64,000 bases of DNA from Murimonas intestini (GTDB taxonomy: Bacteria > Bacillota > Clostridia > Lachnospirales > Lachnospiraceae): positions 251,476 through 315,475 of the forward strand of contig NZ_JANKBI010000005.1 in assembly GCF_024622195.1 (NCBI RefSeq), in the 5' to 3' direction. The translations under genes and the position numbers were made by a program. The notes under the pieces were generated by a model. That model was not told the origin of the DNA and did no database searches. It saw only the letters and a list, made by a program, of their open reading frames with translations. Shown here piece by piece: positions 47,001 to 54,271 of this stretch; the first letter of the stretch is position 1; every line of letters starts with the position of its first letter.

Positions 47001-48592
47001 AGATTCTCCTGCTTTCCCTCTTCTGCCTGGCGTGAAGCCAGCTGCTTTTCCAGATAGATAGAGATTTCTTTCTCTTCCCCCGGATTCGTGGCCACAAAAC
47101 GGATGTCCCCGTCATCACTCCAGACATGGGGCAGCCACTTTACAAAGCGCCACTGCATGTCCTCCGCCTCGTCATACAGAAAGACCATCTTCACCTCATC
47201 GTAGCTGTGAAGGGCCGCTATCTGGAATATCAGTCCCTTGATAAAGCTGCATTCCTCCTGGCGCCTGCCGATGATCCCTGTCAGGAAATTATCATATAAA
47301 GACAGGCCCACAGGCACTTCGCCCATTATCCTTGTCTCATATACGAGTTCTTCCATCTCCCTTTGAAGTTCATCCTCCTCCACTTCAAACTTGGGTTCCT
47401 GATACTCCAGCGTCACCTGGAGGGGGACTTCCCCGCGCCCAAGCCTGACAGTCAGAAAGTCGCTGTGTCCAAAGGAGCGCTCCCACAGAGTTCTTTCTCT
47501 TCCCTGTATCCTTGTAATGCACTCATCTAACGTCACATAATTTTCATTCAGGATCTTTCTCTGGTAATATTCGATCTGCTGGATCCTGCTTCTGACCTCC
47601 ATGAGATACATGCGGTATTTTTCTTTTCGTTCTTCTTCTTTTTCTATTTTTCTTTTCTTGTCGTATTTTCTGGAAAGTATGGGCCAGGCTACCGTGCCTC
47701 CCAGCATGCTGACAGACATCACGATGGAAGGCAGGGCGCTGCTGATCCCGCTTCCGCTGCTCAAGGCATTGCTGACGGCAAATACTCCCATAAACATGGA
47801 GGCCAGCCCCATAGTCATAGACGGGCCGACCGTATAGATCATGGGCATCTCATTTCCCTGTTCCCTGGGAGGAGGGGAATCGATCCTGATTCCTGCCTTC
47901 TCTATTTCCCTTCTGAATCTGGGCGACTTATAAAAAAGCTGCTCACGTGCCCTGCCGTTGTCTAAAATATTCCGTTCCCTCTGCTCTCTCACCGGAGGCT
48001 GCAGATAAGGTATCAGCATTTTTTCACTGCATTTTACCATCCCGCCCGGATTGTTCACAGCCAGAATCCCGCAGCCCACAATTATCTTCAGTCCTGCTAT
48101 ATATATCACATCTCCGGGATAGAGCCTCTGCCTGGTCACACGCCTGTCATTGACAAATGTGCCGTTTCCGCTCCTCATGTCACTGACCACATAAGTGCCA
48201 TTGTCGATCTCGATCTGGGCGTGGATACCTGAAGCATACCCGCTGCTGTAGATGATATCATTTTGGTCACTGCGCCCGATCCTGAGTATGCCCGCCTTAA
48301 TTGTCCTGTACTTTTTATACTGCTGCCTGTCAGCTGTCAACTCTTCTGTATACAGATAAGCCTGACCTCCCCCGGGTGTCTGGAGTGAGTAGAACCGCCC
48401 TGGTTCCATCAGGCTTCTCTCCAGCCTCCTGCCGTCAGTATCTGCAAGGACAGCTTTTCCATTAGAGCGCAGATACCATCTGCCCCCGTCTGCTTCCACA
48501 CTTACAAGTTCTCCCATCCAGTACTGTCCGGATACTTTTGAGGGCAGCAGATATGTATTTAAAATATCACCATTTATGCATGTTATCACCAT
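44015..48592 (-). CDS. essC: Type VII secretion ATPase EssC with FHA domain
   Basis: A 1525-aa membrane protein, the normal EssC size. An N-terminal beta region (1-95) is followed by an FHA domain (101-173) with LRIGR, SGIH and NGTFVND, the residues that bind phosphothreonine. Two membrane helices lie at about 257-276 and 284-304. Then come FtsK/SpoIIIE-type ATPase domains: the first has Walker A GMTGSGKS with Lys704 and a later IISDEFAEL block; the second has GATGSGKT with Lys1051 and VIIIQNFAAF; a third, at about 1250-1510, looks degenerate. EssC is the motor of Bacillota type VII secretion. It starts at 48592, 17 bp after the 47-aa membrane protein. The FHA domain next to a kinase gene suggests phosphorylation control. 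Confidence 0.95.
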   Translation of the reverse strand: MVITCINGDILNTYLLPSKVSGQYWMGELVSVEADGGRWYLRSNGKAVLADTDGRRLERSLMEPGRFYSLQTPGGGQAYLYTEELTADRQQYKKYRTIKAGILRIGRSDQNDIIYSSGYASGIHAQIEIDNGTYVVSDMRSGNGTFVNDRRVTRQRLYPGDVIYIAGLKIIVGCGILAVNNPGGMVKCSEKMLIPYLQPPVREQRERNILDNGRAREQLFYKSPRFRREIEKAGIRIDSPPPREQGNEMPMIYTVGPSMTMGLASMFMGVFAVSNALSSGSGISSALPSIVMSVSMLGGTVAWPILSRKYDKKRKIEKEEERKEKYRMYLMEVRSRIQQIEYYQRKILNENYVTLDECITRIQGRERTLWERSFGHSDFLTVRLGRGEVPLQVTLEYQEPKFEVEEDELQREMEELVYETRIMGEVPVGLSLYDNFLTGIIGRRQEECSFIKGLIFQIAALHSYDEVKMVFLYDEAEDMQWRFVKWLPHVWSDDGDIRFVATNPGEEKEISIYLEKQLASRQAEEGKQENLPYYLIFSMDKELAENMEIIGQILKLKENMGFGMVALYDQIGSLPKECGTVLDVGSELSRMYRQDDISGEYINFCPDAFAEPDCGRLAVTLANIRLYRDNRNRQLPDMISFLDMFRAGKAEHLNALTRWKENDPTLTLETEIGVDAAGNPFKLDLHEKFHGPHGLVAGMTGSGKSEFIMTYILSLAVNYHPYEVAFILIDYKGGGMAKAFEKLPHTAGIITNLDGAMVNRSLISIESELKRRQAVFQEVSKQINISNIDIYKYQKLYRDKVVHEPMQHLFIISDEFAELKEQQPEFMKQLISAARIGRSLGVHLILATQKPAGVVDDQIWSNSRFRICLKVQEKADSMDMLKRPDAAELTKTGRFYLQVGYNEIFELGQSAWSGASYVPKDKVEEKQDMSVQVIDRTGRIVKQKAPDERRIAATEDKQLDAVTKYLAALAKEEHIKIKQLWMEPLPEKLSLDSLRKKYGLEGGIRREGGNFCLEPLVGEIDDPQNQAQYPMKLPLSAEGNTIIYGATGSGKTMLLTTMIYSLIQDHTPEELNLYILDFGSEVLKGFAQAPQVGDVVLISESEKVANMFSMLRKELESRKKMMAACGGSFDSFIRGSGEKRPAIVIIIQNFAAFTESYEDYVQETAGLAMDGSRYGIYFVLTAANASGVRYRVAQNFPSVYALQLNDETDYSIVLGNVGRQYPGKVTGRGIFRNERVYEFQTAAVTEGAGGMDEVRAECIRQEREWLSAEGRRRAERIPILPEKVDLAFLQDDIDAGSWLSYPAGVDKNSLKVRCFNLEAHMVNVVTYQEESCSFVESFCRLAAVCKKADIIVLNARPEFSSASKEGLTYCSGEKELVKGAEYIYQELLKRNNDTKDAWEEGKEAPAYRKLLCIVNGYRDFVRCLPEEFLEKWNAMMERIADFWGCRFIIADGALSLGSISAENWYGKQVGRNEGIFVGNGLTDQYELSVTRLTRELRQEIPDDFGYVVEKGRAHLVKLLDLEEEE

Positions 48593-48609
48593 AACCCGTC
48601 ACCCCTGCC

Positions 48610-48753
48610 TTACATGGAAAAATACTCTTCCTCCAGGTCCTTTTTCAGATTCTTTTTCTTTACCGCCAGTACGATCTTCCAGACTGCAAAACCAATAACG
48701 CTCACCACAGTCCCGGCGATTCCTCCGTAAAACATCCATTCTCCTGCTGTCAT
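48610..48753 (-). CDS. 47-aa single-pass membrane protein of the type VII operon
   Basis: Translating the minus strand between the kinase stop and essC gives an uninterrupted 47-residue frame from ATG 48753, with GAGGTGAAG upstream inside the kinase gene end, to TAA at 48612-48610. Residues about 8-31 are a hydrophobic helix (YGGIAGTVVSVIGFAVWKIV), followed by a basic KKKNLKK stretch and an acidic end EEEYFSM. It sits 5 bp after the kinase and 17 bp before essC, so it is surely co-transcribed. Its function is unknown. It could be a small assembly factor, perhaps in place of EssA, but it is far shorter than EssA. Confidence 0.72.
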   Translation of the reverse strand: MTAGEWMFYGGIAGTVVSVIGFAVWKIVLAVKKKNLKKDLEEEYFSM

Positions 48754-48758
48754 CTGCT

Positions 48759-50798
48759 TCACCTCGTAAGCCAGTTTCCGCTGTACAGTTTTTCCATGAT
48801 ATTCTCCAGAGCCTGCATCTTGTCGTCACTGCCCCCTGAAGCCTTCACCTGTGCATACAGCTGGCTGGCCTTGTCATAATATTCTTTAACCTTCGTATAA
48901 TCCCTGGCGCTGTTTTCTTTGTCTCCCTGGATATCACATTCCAGAAGCGCCAGTCTCATATAAGGCTTATAGTCATTTGGATTTTCCTGTTCCAGTTCAT
49001 TTAATATCCTGGCGGCCTCCTCATAGTTCTTAAAATTCTGGTAAATGGCAGCCATATTATATTTCACCCCGTCTGACGCCATACCTGAATCCACCAGCGT
49101 CTGATAACACTCCAGTGCTTTCTGGTTGTACTCCATTGAGAAGGAAGCATCCTGCCCCGCCTTTCTGGCATATGCATCTCCCAGAGCGCTGATGACAGGC
49201 GTCAGATATGATGCATCCAGGCTCATCCGGCCCTCTTCCAGTGTTCTGATCTCTCCGTCCAGGTCATTTGCTCCCCTGAATGCCCTGGCCATAAGCAGAT
49301 ATGACCTCTGTCTGATGTACTCGTCATCTGTATTTGAGAGCACCTGGCCGAATTTATCCACGGACTCCTGATATTGTCCCTGCTTCAGAGCCAGTTCAGC
49401 CTTTACCAGCAGTATATCCGTATCCCCAAGCCCGGCGCTGACAGCCTCATTCAGTACCTGCTGGGCTGTCTCCGGCTGGTTATTTCTGATAAGGGCTATG
49501 GCATAATCTCTGAAATACTGTGCATTCTCCTGATTAGCGTTCACAGCCTTTTTATAATAGCCCACAGCCCCCTCATAATCCTCCTGCTCAAAACAGGCGT
49601 CTCCCATCATATAATAGACTGCAGCCTCCCTGCCTGAATCTGAAAACACATCTGCTGAAAGCTTCTCGCTGGAAAGTATCATCTTCCCCAGATTCAGCAC
49701 ATGGGGATAGTCCTCCTTAAGATGAAGTGCGTATAGCTTCTGATAATAAGCATCCAGCTTATCATCAAATATTCCTATGGCCTCATCATAGCTCCCAAGG
49801 GCCTTGTCATAATCCTGGTCCGCAGCATAGTCATTGCCTTCCTGCACAGCAGCCTCGTAGGCATCTGTCTTTTCCTGCCGCATAGTAAACACTCCGCCTG
49901 CCGTGAGCGCCAGGAAACCGGCAATACAGATGCATCCTGCCGCTGTGCTGATCCTCTCCAGCCTCTTATGCTTCTTGTAACGCTCGTCAAGCGCATAAAT
50001 ATTGTCCAGGTCATTATACATTTCCTGGGCAGTCCTGTATCTCCTGCTTTTGTCAGGATGCATGGCCTTCCCTACGATATCTGTAAGTGTCTTTGAATAT
50101 CCCAGCCTGAACTGGTTTATAGGCACTGTATTCTCAGCCCTTCTGGAGGGCTTATTTCCCGTCATCATATGATAAAGTGTGGCGCCCAGACTGTAAATAT
50201 CAGACTGCGCATCCACCAGAGGCGCTCTGCCCCCTCTCGATACCGGCATATAACCGTCTGCCAGCGCCTGCTGCTCCGGTGATGCATAGCAGGTGCTCAT
50301 ACCTGTTATCTGCTCCCTCTTATCCATATCCAGTGAGATGTTAAAGTCGATCAGGCATACATTTCCTTCCGGCGTGATCATGATATTGGCAGGCTTCACA
50401 TCGCTGTGGATTATAGGCGGCCTGCGCGTATGCAGATACTGCAGGGCCTCGCACAGCTGCTTGGCCCAGATAATGATCTGCCTCTGCTGGAAGGTATAGT
50501 GGTTTTTCAGATAGTAATCAAGTGATTCTCCCGGTATAAAATCCATAACAGTAAATATCTGGTCACCTATCTGAAGAAAGTCATATACCTGAGGCAGATA
50601 TGTATGGTGCAGGTTCTTCAGGATATCTGCCTCACCCCTGACATTTATGATACCGGCTACTTTATCGCGTATTTTCTTTACAGCTACGTATTTCTGAAGG
50701 CGCAGATGGATAGCCTTGTACACGATCCCCCCGCCTCCATGGCCTATTTCCTCTATGATCTGATATGTATTATCAAGTATGTCTCCTCGTCTTGGCAT
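48759..50798 (-). CDS. Membrane Ser/Thr protein kinase with TPR domain, DFN variant
   Basis: A 679-aa protein. I start at ATG 50798 because GAGAGG lies six bases upstream and the frame then follows the previous stop by 22 bp; ATG 50831 is possible but overlaps. Numbered from 50798: Gly-rich loop GHGGGG, Lys41 in VAVKK, catalytic HSDVKPAN with Asp133, and Asp151-Phe-Asn153 where most kinases have DFG. A SPEQ motif and the later D.YSLGATLY are intact, so catalysis is likely. A membrane helix lies at about 283-306, followed by about 370 residues of TPR repeats outside or at the membrane. In Bacillota type VII systems EssB is a membrane pseudokinase in this place; here an apparently active kinase stands beside an FHA-bearing EssC. 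Confidence 0.88.
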   Translation of the reverse strand: MPRRGDILDNTYQIIEEIGHGGGGIVYKAIHLRLQKYVAVKKIRDKVAGIINVRGEADILKNLHHTYLPQVYDFLQIGDQIFTVMDFIPGESLDYYLKNHYTFQQRQIIIWAKQLCEALQYLHTRRPPIIHSDVKPANIMITPEGNVCLIDFNISLDMDKREQITGMSTCYASPEQQALADGYMPVSRGGRAPLVDAQSDIYSLGATLYHMMTGNKPSRRAENTVPINQFRLGYSKTLTDIVGKAMHPDKSRRYRTAQEMYNDLDNIYALDERYKKHKRLERISTAAGCICIAGFLALTAGGVFTMRQEKTDAYEAAVQEGNDYAADQDYDKALGSYDEAIGIFDDKLDAYYQKLYALHLKEDYPHVLNLGKMILSSEKLSADVFSDSGREAAVYYMMGDACFEQEDYEGAVGYYKKAVNANQENAQYFRDYAIALIRNNQPETAQQVLNEAVSAGLGDTDILLVKAELALKQGQYQESVDKFGQVLSNTDDEYIRQRSYLLMARAFRGANDLDGEIRTLEEGRMSLDASYLTPVISALGDAYARKAGQDASFSMEYNQKALECYQTLVDSGMASDGVKYNMAAIYQNFKNYEEAARILNELEQENPNDYKPYMRLALLECDIQGDKENSARDYTKVKEYYDKASQLYAQVKASGGSDDKMQALENIMEKLYSGNWLTR

Positions 50799-50820
50799 GT
50801 CGGTCCTCTCTCCTGTCATT

Positions 50821-51702
50821 TCAATAATCATATTCCCCGTTCCCCAAAAGCAGCGCAGCGCTCTGAGGCGTCAGCTTCCAGCTTCTGAAAAAGAACAGCT
50901 GCCTCTCCTCTGACCTGACCATCTGAAGCTCTCTTTCGGGAGCTGCCAGCTGCATCCCCTTCTTGCTGATCATGACAGTTACAGATGTCTCTCCATCCCC
51001 CCTGTCCTCTTCCTTACAGCGAACCTTTGTGGAACTGCTCCACTGCTGTATCTCCTCTGCCCGGGAATTCAAATATCCTTCAAATTCTTCTCTGGACATC
51101 CCCTCCTGTCCTTCCCATTCAATACAGTCCAGCGCCTCAGACCACTCCCCGGCCTCCACAGCGGCCAGAAATGTATCAAGAACATGCCTGGGCTGTACCG
51201 CCATATACACAAAATAACCCCCTGACGCTCCCACAGCCGCCAGCACCAAAGCCAGGATGATCAATACATTCCTTACTGTATGGTGCTTTTTCTCATTCCT
51301 GACATGCGCTCCTGCTCTCCCCTGTCTCTGGCTGTCATAATACTCCGCATCAGAGCCTCTTCCCCTTCTGCTGCTCTCTTCCTCATATGTATTTCCGCCT
51401 GTTTCCAATTCCCGGCGTGCATACTCTCTTCCAGTGTATCCTGCCGCTTCATCCGGCTCCCCTGTCAGTTTCCTGTAGCGCTGCTGCCCTGAACCGATGA
51501 GCAGGGTGGCTTCTTCATCTAAGGCCTCATTCTCATCATTCACACCTGCTGTACCCCGCCTGGCCTCCATGTCCGCAGAATACCCAACATCATGTACCGG
51601 ATCTGTTTTAATATTTCCCGTCCTGCTGATCAGCTGCTTCCCGCATCTCGGACAAAACCTTGCATCGTCTCTGCATTTCATACCACATCTTGTACAGAAC
51701 AC
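50821..51702 (-). CDS. Zinc-ribbon single-pass membrane protein, first gene of the type VII operon
   Basis: A 293-aa protein beginning at GTG 51702 behind GGGGGAATC. Cys3, 6, 17 and 20 form the same N-terminal zinc ribbon as in the two giant proteins at the other end of the operon. A polar, charged linker (30-140) leads to one membrane helix at 145-167. The outer part (about 170-293) resembles the small NTF2/DUF4878-like domains found on such proteins (VLDTFLAAVEAGEWSEALDCI). The next gene, the kinase, starts within 30 bp. Three proteins with one shared cytoplasmic ribbon suggest a common binding partner, perhaps the kinase or EssC. This is inference. Confidence 0.8.
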   Translation of the reverse strand: MFCTRCGMKCRDDARFCPRCGKQLISRTGNIKTDPVHDVGYSADMEARRGTAGVNDENEALDEEATLLIGSGQQRYRKLTGEPDEAAGYTGREYARRELETGGNTYEEESSRRGRGSDAEYYDSQRQGRAGAHVRNEKKHHTVRNVLIILALVLAAVGASGGYFVYMAVQPRHVLDTFLAAVEAGEWSEALDCIEWEGQEGMSREEFEGYLNSRAEEIQQWSSSTKVRCKEEDRGDGETSVTVMISKKGMQLAAPERELQMVRSEERQLFFFRSWKLTPQSAALLLGNGEYDY

Positions 51703-51778
51703 TCTGATTCCCCCTATGCCTTTGACTTATCTGAATTTATCAGGCAAATACTCTTTCATTTTAACTATATATGGTAAA

Positions 51779-51828
51779 AGTATAACATGTTGCAACATCT
51801 TGAGCAACGTGTGACAGGTAATGTGACA
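51779..51828 (-). promoter_or_regulatory. Promoter and probable operators of the type VII operon
   Basis: On the minus strand TTGCTC (51807-51802), 17 bp, TATACT (51784-51779). The spacer holds a perfect 12-bp palindrome ATGTTGCAACAT (51787-51798). Just upstream of the -35 are two direct copies of TGTGACA (51810-51816, 51822-51828; plus-strand reading) 12 bp apart, the layout of response-regulator sites. Confidence 0.6.
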
Positions 51829-51865
51829 AGTTTTCTTTTGTGTATCCTCCCGGAGGTTTTTTGTA

Positions 51866-51889
51866 CTATAGGAAACTTCGTTCCTATAG
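51866..51889. other. Perfect 9-bp inverted repeat next to the rplA terminator
   Basis: CTATAGGAA, six bases, TTCCTATAG. It has no U-run and lies between the rplA terminator and the type VII promoter. It may be a protein site or a second hairpin at the end of the rplA transcript. Confidence 0.5.
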
Positions 51890-51890
51890 C

Positions 51891-51927
51891 ACAAAAAGAG
51901 ATGCCGTATAAACGGCATCTCTTTTTG
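51891..51927. terminator. Terminator of rpmG-secE-nusG-rplKA
   Basis: AAAAAGAGATGCCGT pairs perfectly with ACGGCATCTCTTTTT (51893-51925), a 15-bp stem with A and T runs at the ends, 22 bp after the rplA stop. It insulates the ribosomal genes from the type VII operon. Confidence 0.92.
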
Positions 51928-51946
51928 TTCATATTTATAACATTTA

Positions 51947-52639
51947 TTATGCAAATTTTACTGGATTCAGCTTAATTCCAGGTCCCATTGTCGGCGCAAT
52001 AGTTACACTTCTTAAATACTGGCCTTTTAATGTACTTGGTTTTGCCTTCACGATTGCATCCATAAGCGTCTGGAAGTTGTCCGCTAACTGCTCTTCTGTG
52101 AAAGAAGCTTTTCCGATTGGCACGTGGATAATGTTTGTCTTGTCCAATCTATACTCAATCTTACCAGCTTTGATATCCTGAACTGCTTTTGTTACGTCCA
52201 TAGTAACTGTTCCGGCTTTCGGGTTCGGCATCAAGCCTTTTGGCCCGAGTACACGGCCCAGACGGCCTACTACACCCATCATGTCCGGTGTTGCCACTAC
52301 TACGTCGAAATCTAACCATCCTTCGTTCTGGATCTTCGGAACTAATTCCTCTGCTCCAACAAATTCTGCTCCTGCTGCAATAGCCTCGTCAGCTTTTGCG
52401 TTCTTAGCGAATACAAGGACACGTACCTGCTTACCAGTTCCATGAGGCAGTACAACTGCACCACGAATCTGCTGGTCAGCATGACGTCCGTCACAGCCAG
52501 TTCTGATATGAGCTTCGATTGTTTCATCAAATTTAGCTACAGCTACTTTTTTCACTAATGTGATTGCTTCTGCTGTATCATAAAGGTTTGCGCGGTCAAC
52601 TGCTTTCGCAGCTTCTACGTATTTCTTTCCTTTTTTCAT
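51947..52639 (-). CDS. rplA: 50S ribosomal protein L1
   Basis: A 230-aa protein; ATG 52639 (MKKGKKYVEAAKAVD) follows AGGAGG, and the longer frame to 52690 is not used. L1 forms the mobile stalk that moves deacylated tRNA to the E site. The VLPHGTGK and RLGRVLGPKGLMPNPKAGTV segments are intact. It is the last gene before a strong terminator; in most Bacillota rplJ would follow. Confidence 0.98.
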   Translation of the reverse strand: MKKGKKYVEAAKAVDRANLYDTAEAITLVKKVAVAKFDETIEAHIRTGCDGRHADQQIRGAVVLPHGTGKQVRVLVFAKNAKADEAIAAGAEFVGAEELVPKIQNEGWLDFDVVVATPDMMGVVGRLGRVLGPKGLMPNPKAGTVTMDVTKAVQDIKAGKIEYRLDKTNIIHVPIGKASFTEEQLADNFQTLMDAIVKAKPSTLKGQYLRSVTIAPTMGPGIKLNPVKFA

Positions 52640-52701
52640 ATTAAATAACCTCCTGGTGGTAGTCGCGGGAATTTCCCTCCCACTTGTCAATATTTTTCAA
52701 T

Positions 52702-53127
52702 TTATTCTTCTACAGTGATGCCCATGCTTCTTGCAGTACCAGCGATCATGCTCATAGCTGCTTCAATGCTTGCTGCATTTAAATCCGGCATCTTCATTTC
52801 AGCGATTTCTCTTACTTTGTCTTTGCTGATTGTAGCTACTTTAGTTTTGTTAGGAACACCTGAACCAGATTTAATGTTGCAGGCTTTCTTTAATAAAACT
52901 GCTGCAGGCGGAGTCTTTGTGATGAAGCTGAAGCTTCTGTCTGCATAAACAGTGATAACAACAGGAATGATCAGATCTCCCTTGTCAGCTGTTCTTGCGT
53001 TGAACTCCTTTGTAAACTGAACGATATTGACACCATGCTGTCCAAGTGCCGGTCCAACTGGTGGAGCCGGTGTAGCCTTTCCAGCAGGAATCTGTAATTT
53101 AATATAACCTGTTACTTTTTTTGCCAT
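52702..53127 (-). CDS. rplK: 50S ribosomal protein L11
   Basis: A 141-aa protein with AGGAGGTG upstream of ATG 53127. It has the family start KKVTGYIKLQIPAGKATPAPPVGPALGQHGVNI and the C-terminal rRNA-binding part ending in GTARSMGI. It binds the GTPase-associated centre of 23S rRNA, where thiopeptides act. It is followed by rplA. Confidence 0.98.
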   Translation of the reverse strand: MAKKVTGYIKLQIPAGKATPAPPVGPALGQHGVNIVQFTKEFNARTADKGDLIIPVVITVYADRSFSFITKTPPAAVLLKKACNIKSGSGVPNKTKVATISKDKVREIAEMKMPDLNAASIEAAMSMIAGTARSMGITVEE

Positions 53128-53208
53128 TGTTAGGCACCTCCTATGTGGTATTGTCGGGGGATTTCCCTCCCACTTTCCGCCATCTGACCCGATGCGGATA
53201 TTTTCCTG

Positions 53209-53724
53209 TTACATTTTCTTGACTTCTGTGAAACTTATTTCTACCGGTGTCTCACGACCGAACAACTCAACATTGATGGTAACGATTTGCTTGCTGTGGT
53301 TCATGGACTGAATCACGCCGACTGTATCCTTCCAGACACCGCCGGTAACAGTAACAGTATCGCCCTCCTGGTAATCTACTTCGATCTCGTTCTTTTCGAT
53401 TCCAAGATTATCCATTTCTGCTTCCGTAAGTGGCACTGGTTTTGATCCAGGACCAACAAATCCGGTAACCCCTCTGGTATTTCTCACGACATACCAGGTG
53501 TCATCATTCATAACCATATTGAGAAGTACATAGCCCGGAAACATTTTCTTCTGAACCTGCTTCTGCACGCCATTTTTTACTTCCACGACATTCTGCAGAG
53601 GGACGCGGACCTCTAAGATCTCATCCTCCAGATGTCTGTTTTCAATTGTTTTTTCAATGTTGGCCTTAACCTTGTTCTCATACCCTGAATAAGTATGAAC
53701 TACATACCAGCTTGCTTCTGCCAT
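53209..53724 (-). CDS. nusG: Transcription termination/antitermination factor NusG
   Basis: A 171-aa protein with the NGN domain (WYVVHTYSGYENKVKANIEK; FPGYVLLNM) and the C-terminal KOW motif (EGDTVTVTGGVWKDTVGVI). It binds RNA polymerase and couples transcription to translation or Rho. It follows secE by 16 bp in the expected order. Confidence 0.98.
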   Translation of the reverse strand: MAEASWYVVHTYSGYENKVKANIEKTIENRHLEDEILEVRVPLQNVVEVKNGVQKQVQKKMFPGYVLLNMVMNDDTWYVVRNTRGVTGFVGPGSKPVPLTEAEMDNLGIEKNEIEVDYQEGDTVTVTGGVWKDTVGVIQSMNHSKQIVTINVELFGRETPVEISFTEVKKM

Positions 53725-53740
53725 AAAATCACCCTTGTCC

Positions 53741-53947
53741 TTACCTTACTAAGAAATCAATACCATACTGCACAATTATATCAATGACTGTAATGATTAA
53801 ACCAAGTACGACTGAAGCGGCAACCACTGCGGCAGTCTGTTTGCCCAGTGTGACTTTATCAGGCCAGATGATTTTGTTAAACTCTGATTTAAGACCATCA
53901 AACCAGCTTTTCTTTATAGACTTTTCTGATTTTGCAGTATCTCCCAT
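53741..53947 (-). CDS. secE: Preprotein translocase subunit SecE
   Basis: A 68-aa protein with AAGGAAG upstream of ATG 53947. It has the cytoplasmic amphipathic part (SWFDGLKSEFNKIIWPDK with the conserved WP) and one membrane helix (VVAASVVLGLIITVIDIIVQYGIDFLV). It clamps SecY in the Sec translocon. It lies between rpmG and nusG. Confidence 0.97.
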   Translation of the reverse strand: MGDTAKSEKSIKKSWFDGLKSEFNKIIWPDKVTLGKQTAAVVAASVVLGLIITVIDIIVQYGIDFLVR

Positions 53948-53977
53948 CTCGTCACTTCCTTTGCGCTATTCCATCGA

Positions 53978-54127
53978 TTATTTGGTTTCCTTGTGTAATG
54001 TGTGAGTTTTGCAGAACTTACAGTATTTTTTTGTTTCCATTCTGTCCGGATGAGTTTTCTTATCCTTCGTAGTGTTATAATTACGCTGTTTACATTCCGT
54101 ACATGCCAATGTGATTCTTGTGCGCAC
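53978..54127 (-). CDS. rpmG: 50S ribosomal protein L33
   Basis: This 49-aa gene is found by translating the minus strand from GTG 54127 with GAGGTGG upstream to TAA at 53980-53978. The protein begins VRTRITLACTECKQRNYNTT and ends in YCKFCKTHTLHKETK. The four cysteines (two CxxC pairs) mark the zinc-binding type of L33. It is first in the rpmG-secE-nusG-rplK-rplA operon. Confidence 0.95.
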   Translation of the reverse strand: MRTRITLACTECKQRNYNTTKDKKTHPDRMETKKYCKFCKTHTLHKETK

Positions 54128-54222
54128 AACTTCCACCTCGCTCTCTTCTCATTTTGCTGACAGCCTTGTGCGGGCTGCCGATTTTAGGCATAAAAAAAAG
54201 ACCTACTTCCATTCGCCCGTTT

Positions 54223-54252
54223 ATCTTAGCACAGATCTGTAATAGAAGTCAA
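54223..54252 (-). promoter_or_regulatory. Promoter of rpmG-secE-nusG-rplKA
   Basis: On the minus strand TTGACT (54252-54247), 18 bp, TAAGAT (54228-54223), about 96 bp before rpmG and 20 bp after the queL stop. Confidence 0.65.
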
Positions 54253-54271
54253 GCCTTTTTTAGACATAATA

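Noticed and set aside
48599..48829. 76-codon minus-strand frame between kinase and essC
   Set aside because: Its composition is Arg/Cys-rich and it overlaps the kinase end; the other frame gives a clean 47-aa membrane protein with a ribosome site.
51841..51860. CCTCCCGGAGG followed by TTTTTT as a terminator
   Set aside because: The palindrome has no loop and only 5 bp per arm; the 15-bp stem nearby is the real terminator.
53914..54129. 71-codon minus-strand frame over rpmG
   Set aside because: It is out of frame with the recognisable L33 sequence, which starts at GTG 54127.
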